Positions 59,281 through 64,000 of a stretch of DNA of 64,000 nucleotides are shown piece by piece. The DNA lies in the NCBI GenBank assembly GCA_963971305.1, contig OZ020311.1, positions 6,944,001 through 7,008,000 on the forward strand, given 5' to 3'. Made by a program: the position numbers and the translations under genes. Each line of letters opens with the position of its first letter. Within the stretch, counting starts at the first letter, position 1. The DNA comes from Arcuatula senhousia (lineage: Eukaryota > Mollusca > Bivalvia > Mytilida > Mytilidae). The notes under the pieces are model-generated. The model saw nothing but the letters and a program-made list of their open reading frames with translations, made no database searches and was not told the DNA's origin.

Positions 59281-60854
59281 TTTTAATCAATTTTTTTTGG
59301 CAGGACTGATATATATAAAATAAAAAGAAAACACACCAGAATTTAACATTAATTTTGTGTTATACAAAGAAAGGATATAGATTTACATGTAAAACTATGT
59401 GTACTTCTATTTCAAATCGAGAATCAGTGATTCAGTTTTTATTAAATAACAACACAAGCCAAGCAAACAACTCTAGCAGTGTTACGGGCGTACCTAGAAT
59501 AAATTTCCTGAAGGGGAAGGTCGTGAAGGACTAATTGCCGATCGAATAAATGTATAATGTTCCAAAGATATATCATTCTTGCAAATAATGCTAAGGTGAT
59601 TGTTTTGGTGGTGGTGGTGGTGGGGATACAATAACGGTCCATAAAAAATAAAGTGCATTTATTATGGCATATTTCACGGCCACTGTAAAGATCATCAAGT
59701 GTAGATAGGGTCCAGATGAATTAATCCAACTTGTTAAAAATGCTGAATATACATGTGCTGACTGATTATCAATCGAATTTTTGGTATTGTAATATTGATT
59801 TCGAAAACATTCTGTGAATTCTTTACACAGTCAGAAAGGTGGTCAGAACGAGACAAAAGAATATGCGCTCTTCAGTAAATAAGGTAGAATTTGATTCGGC
59901 ATGTTTACGTAGTAACTATGGGCATTAAAAAGTTTATTAGAGCAACTTTTAAAATAAATTGTGATATAAAATATGTAAAATGAAAGTAAACAACACCGAA
60001 TTTGCCTTTGTTTATTAAATTTGCAGCGTGAGAAGAGCACATTTCTCATGTTAAGTGATATTATGGGGTCTGATTTCCTTTGTGACAAATAAAACAAATT
60101 CAAATTCAAATTCAAATTCAAATATTTTATTGGTATGAATTCCAAAATAAAGGAACATCACCAGTTACAAAACATCATGCTCCTAAAAATCTGAAAAAAA
60201 TATATATACAACAGATAAGACTCCATTGTTTCTAATAAAAAATTCCTGAACCCGTCGCTATTGCGGTATTGATAAAAATGATTGTCAAAGTTGTGCTAAT
60301 TTCATACGTTATTTGTGAATCCCCCTTTCTAAATATAGAAATTTCATTCATAAAATAAATAAACATTGAGGGTATCTCATACCCAGCTAAAAATAGCAAT
60401 GGTCTACTCGACTTCCTAAAATATTTTTTCTTTAATTCTGCAATATATAAGGCCTTAACTGGTGAAACTGTTTAAATTTTCCTTTTTATTACTATAATGC
60501 ATGTTTTTATAATAAAATGATAATAAGCAAATGTAAAATGACGTTTTAGAAGGGGGAGGTCTATTAAGTGAGGTTTGTTCGATTTGTAAAACTGCAATCG
60601 TCTCCCTTCATTTGCATAGCAACGTTTTAGACTTGCTTGTGACAAAAAAAAACATTTTTCTCCGATTTCCTTAAAATTTTGTCAACAAAAAAAGCATAAG
60701 ATTGGTCGTCATCTGTCAAAGTATGTAACCCGTCGCACTTACCGTTATTTTTTAAATTCAACATGTTTATCCCCTTTATAGAGTTCCGGTTATTCCTTAG
60801 AGATAATAAATTCCTTTTTTGTCACAAATTATTATTCTATGCGTAAAACATTAA
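59281..60854. other. AT-rich non-coding stretch
   Basis: This holds the decayed end of the last array unit up to about 59,470, a (CCA/GGT)n-like run at 59604-59622 and an (AAATTC)n run at 60095-60122. No gene is recognisable. Confidence 0.5.
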
Positions 60855-62648
60855 CTTAGAAATGCCTACTGGGCATACATAGAATCAATCATTGTAACTG
60901 ACAACCAAGATAACGAAAACACAGGCAAACCAAGCAAGAAACTTTGGTCCTTTATAAAGCAACAAAAAAGTGAAAATATTGGTGTATCTCCCCTTAAAGT
61001 AAATGGCTTAACACATACCGATCCAACAGAAAAAGCTGAAGCCCTAAACACTCAGTTTCACTCTGCCTTTACCACCCCTAAACCATTGAAGCTAGCACAC
61101 ATTAGTGAATACAACATCCTTAAATCAAAGAAACATCCAGAACATGAAATGGAAGATATTATTATTACTTCAATTGGAGTGGCCAAACTTCTTAAAAATC
61201 TAAACCCAAATAAAGCTATTGGCCCAGATAAGATTTCACTTTACTTCTTAAAAGAAGTACATAACGAATTGGCACCAATAATTGCTGACCTCTTTAACAC
61301 CTCCCTGGAAACAGGAATTGTCCCATCAGATTGGAAGCAAGCCTTAGTTACACCAGTTTTTAAAAAAGGTGCAAAAAGTAAACCAGAGAATTATAGACCA
61401 ATTTCTCTCACATGTATACTTAGTAAAATGATGGAACATATATTTGTCTCTAATATCACCAAACATGTAGATAAACACAATCTGTTATATGAATTTCAAC
61501 ACGGTTTTCGATCTAAACTCAGCTGCGAAACACAATTGATAACTTTCATCCAAGAAATTACAGACAACATGGCACAAGGAAAACAAACTGATGTAGCCGT
61601 CATGGATTTTTCTAAGGCCTTTGATAAAGTTGACCATCTCAGACTTCTCCTTAAACTTAAACGTATTGGTATTAATAACAAAACTGTCAATTGGATTGAA
61701 TCTTTCTTGAGTAATCGCCAGCAAAAGGTTGTCGTTGATGGCCATGAGTCCAACAACTGTCCTGTCCTATCCGGAGTCCCTCAAGGCTCGGTACTGGGCC
61801 CTTGTCTTTTTCTCATCTATATCAATGACATGCCAAACAACCTTGCAAGTAAAACACGCCTTTTTGCTGACGACACTATTGTTTACTTCACCATAGACTC
61901 GCAATCTGACTGCAACACACTCCAATCTGACCTAGACAAACTCCAAAAGTGGGAGGAAGAGTGGTTAATGTCCTTCAACCCTGATAAATGTGAAATTATC
62001 CATATATCTAGGAAAAAACACCCTATTTTACATGAATATAAGTTGCACAACAAAACACTCAAAACTGCAGATAAAGCTAAATATTTAGGCCTCACCATCA
62101 CCAAAGATCTTTCATGGAATAATCATATTAATACAATAACAAATAAAGCAAACAACACCCTAAGATTTATCAAACGAAACATCCATACCAATAACATCAA
62201 AACAAAGGAACTAGCATACAAAACATATGTCCGCCCTCAGCTCGAATACTGCAGTACAGTTTGGGATCCCTGGCAACAAAACAGCATAAACAAACTAGAA
62301 ATGGTACAAAGAAGGGCAGCCAGGTACACACTTAATCAGTACGACTATCAGAGTAGTGTCACAAACATGCTTACACAACTTCATTGGCCTACCCTACAAA
62401 CACGTAGACAAATCTCATCTCTTGTCATGCTTTATAAAATAAAAAACAACTTAGTGAATGTTAACAGTGCCATATATCTTATTCCATCAAGAGAGTTTAA
62501 ATTTGTATTGCCCTTTTCACCAACAAACTACCACTCTTCCTCCTTCTTCTCCCGATCTATAAGACTGTGGAACAAATTACCAGAGGTAGTGGCTTGCAGC
62601 CCAGACTTAGTATCCTTCAAGTCTGGGTTGCTCCAGATATATTGCTAG
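60855..62648 (+). CDS. 5'-truncated LINE reverse transcriptase
   Basis: An open frame of 597 residues starts directly after an in-frame TAA (60852-60854) and has no genuine initiator, so the element was probably truncated at its 5' end. It begins in the region between endonuclease and RT (RNAYWAYIESII), then runs through the RT: ENYRPISLTCILSK, AVMDFSKAFD (Asp about 251), GVPQGSVLGP and FADDT (about 337-341). It continues through the thumb (YLGLTITKDLSW, VQRRAARY) to the usual C-terminus SIRLWNKLPEVV. This fits the CR1/L2/Jockey group, and RNase H is absent. Catalytic aspartates are kept and no frameshift is present, so the copy is young, but it lacks the endonuclease and ORF1. Confidence 0.85.
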   Translation, partial: LRNAYWAYIESIIVTDNQDNENTGKPSKKLWSFIKQQKSENIGVSPLKVNGLTHTDPTEKAEALNTQFHSAFTTPKPLKLAHISEYNILKSKKHPEHEMEDIIITSIGVAKLLKNLNPNKAIGPDKISLYFLKEVHNELAPIIADLFNTSLETGIVPSDWKQALVTPVFKKGAKSKPENYRPISLTCILSKMMEHIFVSNITKHVDKHNLLYEFQHGFRSKLSCETQLITFIQEITDNMAQGKQTDVAVMDFSKAFDKVDHLRLLLKLKRIGINNKTVNWIESFLSNRQQKVVVDGHESNNCPVLSGVPQGSVLGPCLFLIYINDMPNNLASKTRLFADDTIVYFTIDSQSDCNTLQSDLDKLQKWEEEWLMSFNPDKCEIIHISRKKHPILHEYKLHNKTLKTADKAKYLGLTITKDLSWNNHINTITNKANNTLRFIKRNIHTNNIKTKELAYKTYVRPQLEYCSTVWDPWQQNSINKLEMVQRRAARYTLNQYDYQSSVTNMLTQLHWPTLQTRRQISSLVMLYKIKNNLVNVNSAIYLIPSREFKFVLPFSPTNYHSSSFFSRSIRLWNKLPEVVACSPDLVSFKSGLLQIYC

Positions 62649-62869
62649 ACAAATGTCTTTGTTTTTATCTTAATTATTAAATAAACAAAAAAAAAACGAA
62701 TCAAATGCACATTGTTTATATTTAATGCACTTTTGTCCAACTGAACTGCTGGATAACCTAATTTTAATTTATTTTTGTTTTTGTATAAATTATTTTTGTT
62801 CCCGCTCATGCGCCTCCTTGTAATCTTCAACAGATTGAAGAAAAGGAGTATAGCTGTAAATGTAAATGA
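62649..62869 (+). other. LINE 3' untranslated end
   Basis: An AT-rich 3' region ends in a short 'ctgtaaatgtaaatg' repeat at about 62855-62869, the kind of microsatellite tail seen on CR1/L2-type LINEs. Its tail differs from the (GGTAAA)n tail of the fragment at 53,700, so the two are different families. Confidence 0.55.
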
Positions 62870-64000
62870 ACATCCTAACTAAGAAAAAAAGAACAATAGT
62901 TTGTCCATTCACTTGTACTCGAACTTGAAAATAACCATGACCTACTTTTTATTAATCAAAAGATTAAGTTGGTGATTTCAGCTCACCGCGTCATTCAAAA
63001 TGATGTGTTTTTCGGATCAGTTAGATATACAAAATATTTACAAGGGAGATAATATTTTGTCACCATGCACCTGTCTGACTGTACATTCTTTACTCATCAA
63101 ATCTTTTATGAGGAAGTTTATCTTAAAATACAGTTTTTAAATTTCCTTTTATTATAATGAACACTTAAATATTTTTCAAAGATTTCACTAAATCCAGGAA
63201 CAGGAAGTGGATGTCTGAGGAACCTGCAATCGTATCCCGCAATATAGGACTAAAGGGTGAAGTTGCATACCAATTGGCAAATATCAAATCTGTTATGAAA
63301 ATTTAACATTGACCCTATGAGGAAAAATTTCACTAAGTTCGGAAACAAGAAGTGTATGATACGACCGCAGCAAGTTGAATTCTGTACATAGGGAGAATAT
63401 GGATAGTCTATTGCCTTTTGTCATATCAGGCCCATGGTGGACAGACTATACATTTTTGTCACATGTGGCCCATGGTGGACTCACCAAACATTATTAAGAA
63501 GTGAAATGATAATTCTCGACCTTAATGTGACCCCTTATAACTCAAAAACGGTAAAAGTTAGCTAAAATTGGTTGTATGATATTGAAAGGTCTCACCAAAA
63601 GCTACATTTTAGAAAAAAAAACTCCTTTAAATCGGATAAGAAATAAGAAATGTGTTCCACATAAAAAGTTGCCAACTATATAAGTCGTCCGTTTAAAAAA
63701 TACGTGAAATTCCGATTTTTGGCCCCTTTCAACCCATATACATGTAACTCGAAAACAGTAAAAGATAGCTCAAATCCACTGACATACTACGGAAAGGTGT
63801 CATCCAGAGCTACAATTTGGAAAAAAAATATCATTAAAATCAGATGAGAAATAAAGATTCTGCAAATTCGTGAAATTACGATTTTCGGCCCCTTTGAACC
63901 CTTATATAATTTTGTTGGTTTTTTTTCGTAACTCTTCTCTCGAAAAAGGTAAAAGATGTCAAATCTGATTGAAAATCAGAGGCAGGAAATTTTGCAAGGG
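62870..64000 (+). repeat. Degraded tandem repeats, about 185-bp units, to window end
   Basis: At 63180-63310 there is a unit resembling the 57,181 family ('gaacaggaagtgg', 'gaagttgcataccaa'). From 63,525 a different unit repeats two to three times at about 185-200 bp: 'cttataactcaaaaacggta' (20 nt), 'aaaggt.tca.c.agagctaca', 'atcgg.taagaaataag' and 'ttttggcccctttcaaccc'. The array continues past the window edge. No gene is seen. Confidence 0.55.

Overview
The window is eukaryotic nuclear DNA, very probably from a mollusc and most likely a bivalve. The evidence is AT-rich sequence, one 29-exon gene with GT-AG introns, a tRNA-derived SINE, LINEs, and many copies of the tandem-repeat-bearing non-autonomous elements that I associate with bivalve genomes. 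I cannot name the species from the sequence alone.

Layout. Bases 1-10,300 hold only repeats: a four-unit 484-bp array, word-rich islands built on AACTGC and ATTCAAC, and nested tandem-core elements. Bases 10,312-46,712 (+) hold the single host gene, an ABCC/MRP1-type ABC transporter. I reconstructed 29 exons in continuous phase with the order TMD0 - linker - TMD1 - NBD1 - TMD2 - NBD2. It is followed by an unusual acidic, serine-rich C-terminal tail of about 215 residues. The first coding exon was not found. Intron 12 carries a 7.5-kb non-LTR retrotransposon on the opposite strand with two intact ORFs and a 12-bp target-site duplication. Other introns carry a SINE, MITEs and several tandem-core elements.

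Bases 46,713-64,000 hold no recognisable host gene. They contain a reverse-transcriptase pseudogene nested inside a repeat element, a roughly 6-kb array of about 513-bp units each with a 64-69-bp hairpin of GGAAC/GTTCC pentamers, several insertions into that array, and a 5'-truncated but otherwise open LINE at 60,855-62,648.

Most notable points. (1) The transporter reads openly across every exon but has lost canonical residues of the ATPase machinery: catalytic Glu to Asp and switch His to Arg in NBD2, LSPGQ in NBD1 and FSIGH in NBD2. A transport-impaired, channel-like or regulatory role is therefore worth testing. (2) At least six repeat families with unrelated cores share one architecture: a 5' hairpin, an asymmetric inverted copy of the 5' end near the 3' end, a 3' hairpin in most, and usually a core of tandem 145-185-bp units. 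This matches non-autonomous Helentron-type (HINE/'pearl'-like) elements. (3) The GGAAC hairpin array and a hammerhead-ribozyme-like motif inside one of its insertions are candidates for undescribed elements.
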